The position numbers and the translations under genes were made by a program. Below are positions 39,498-40,000 of a DNA stretch of 40,000 bases, one piece after another. The stretch lies in assembly GCF_964340395.1 (NCBI RefSeq), contig NC_135555.1, positions 12,057,246 through 12,097,245 on the forward strand, read 5' to 3'. Source of the DNA: Glandiceps talaboti (lineage: Eukaryota; Hemichordata; Enteropneusta; Spengelidae). Position 1 is the first letter of the stretch; the number at the start of each line of letters is the position of its first letter. Under the pieces are notes generated by a model. The model was given only the letters and a program-made list of their open reading frames with translations, had not been told where the DNA came from and did no database searches.

Positions 39498-40000
39498 TTT
39501 AAAAGTATTAGGAACCGGATAAAAATGGCTTTACTTTTCTTTTCTCAATGTTGACACCTCAATGTTTATCTGTTTGACAAATAACATTAAACCAGCTAAA
39601 ACGTAAGTCAAAAGTGACACCCCATTTTATCCAAAATTAACTAACTTGCTGGCACTTTTTTTTTCATGTCAAACATGTTCTGTGCCAGAGATTGTACATA
39701 TAAGAAGAGCTTTTACACAGTAACAATTGAATGTCCAGAAACTTGGAGAGGCAGAATAACACTCTCAGCTTGTGAAGAAGACATCTGTACTTACAATATG
39801 ATATCTTTTTTTATTTCCCAACACATTTTTATTATGGTGCTTTAATAGTCTAGATTTAGCAATACATGTATATGTTGAAAACAAAAGTATAGCAATTTAG
39901 TGTCACTAGAGGGCAGTAGACAAATATAAGCTAACAGTGTTGTTGCTTGTCTGTGAGCTGTGCTGGTCATGATATATATGGACTTATGTTTTGAAATGTT
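39498..40000. other. Window end, no gene seen
   Basis: AT-rich sequence with no supported exon or bounded repeat. Another gene could begin beyond the window. Confidence 0.5.

Overview
This is an AT-rich eukaryotic genomic window holding parts of two protein-coding genes, both on the + strand. All introns read as GT-AG, and the intervening DNA is full of microsatellites and short inverted-repeat (MITE-like) elements. The compact introns (about 0.1-2.3 kb), the many dispersed short repeats and the protein divergence from vertebrates suggest an invertebrate bilaterian, perhaps a marine invertebrate deuterostome or a lophotrochozoan. I cannot name the species or phylum from the sequence alone.

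Region 1 (1-about 8400) is the 3' end of a cyclic-nucleotide-gated channel beta-subunit gene (CNGB1/CNGB3-like). Six coding exons give the end of the C-linker, the complete cyclic-nucleotide-binding domain and an unusually long, lysine/serine/glutamine-rich C-terminal tail. The stop codon is at 5640-5642. A long AT-rich 3' flank follows, with three (AT)n tracts, one of them the core of a perfect 142-bp palindrome, and a small minisatellite. The best poly(A) signal is at 8367.

Region 2 (about 8400-9774) is intergenic or promoter DNA. It holds one MITE and the presumed promoter and 5' UTR of the next gene.

Region 3 (9775-38261) is a complete gene for Virilizer/VIRMA (KIAA1429), the large scaffold of the nuclear m6A-methyltransferase complex. 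I could resolve 35 coding exons that splice in frame throughout: 5715 nt, 1904 codons plus stop. They run from a start codon in good context to a C-terminal RGG-rich end very like that of human VIRMA (about 1812 aa). The order is: conserved N-terminal domain, polyproline run, an Arg/Glu/Asp-rich low-complexity insert, an acidic stretch, about 1200 residues of helical armadillo-like scaffold, a conserved short peptide (QNTSRPPSMHVDDF), and Gly/Arg-rich repeats.

Region 4 (38262-40000) is the VIRMA 3' UTR and downstream DNA, with one small MITE.

The two genes are not functionally related: one is a membrane channel subunit, the other an RNA-modification scaffold. They are simply head-to-tail neighbours. 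I see no bacterial operon, CRISPR array, virus or obviously new gene system. The most unusual material is structural: the perfect palindrome, a 326-bp foldback in VIRMA intron 32, a (CT)115 tract, several multi-copy MITE families, and the extended tails and inserts of the two proteins.
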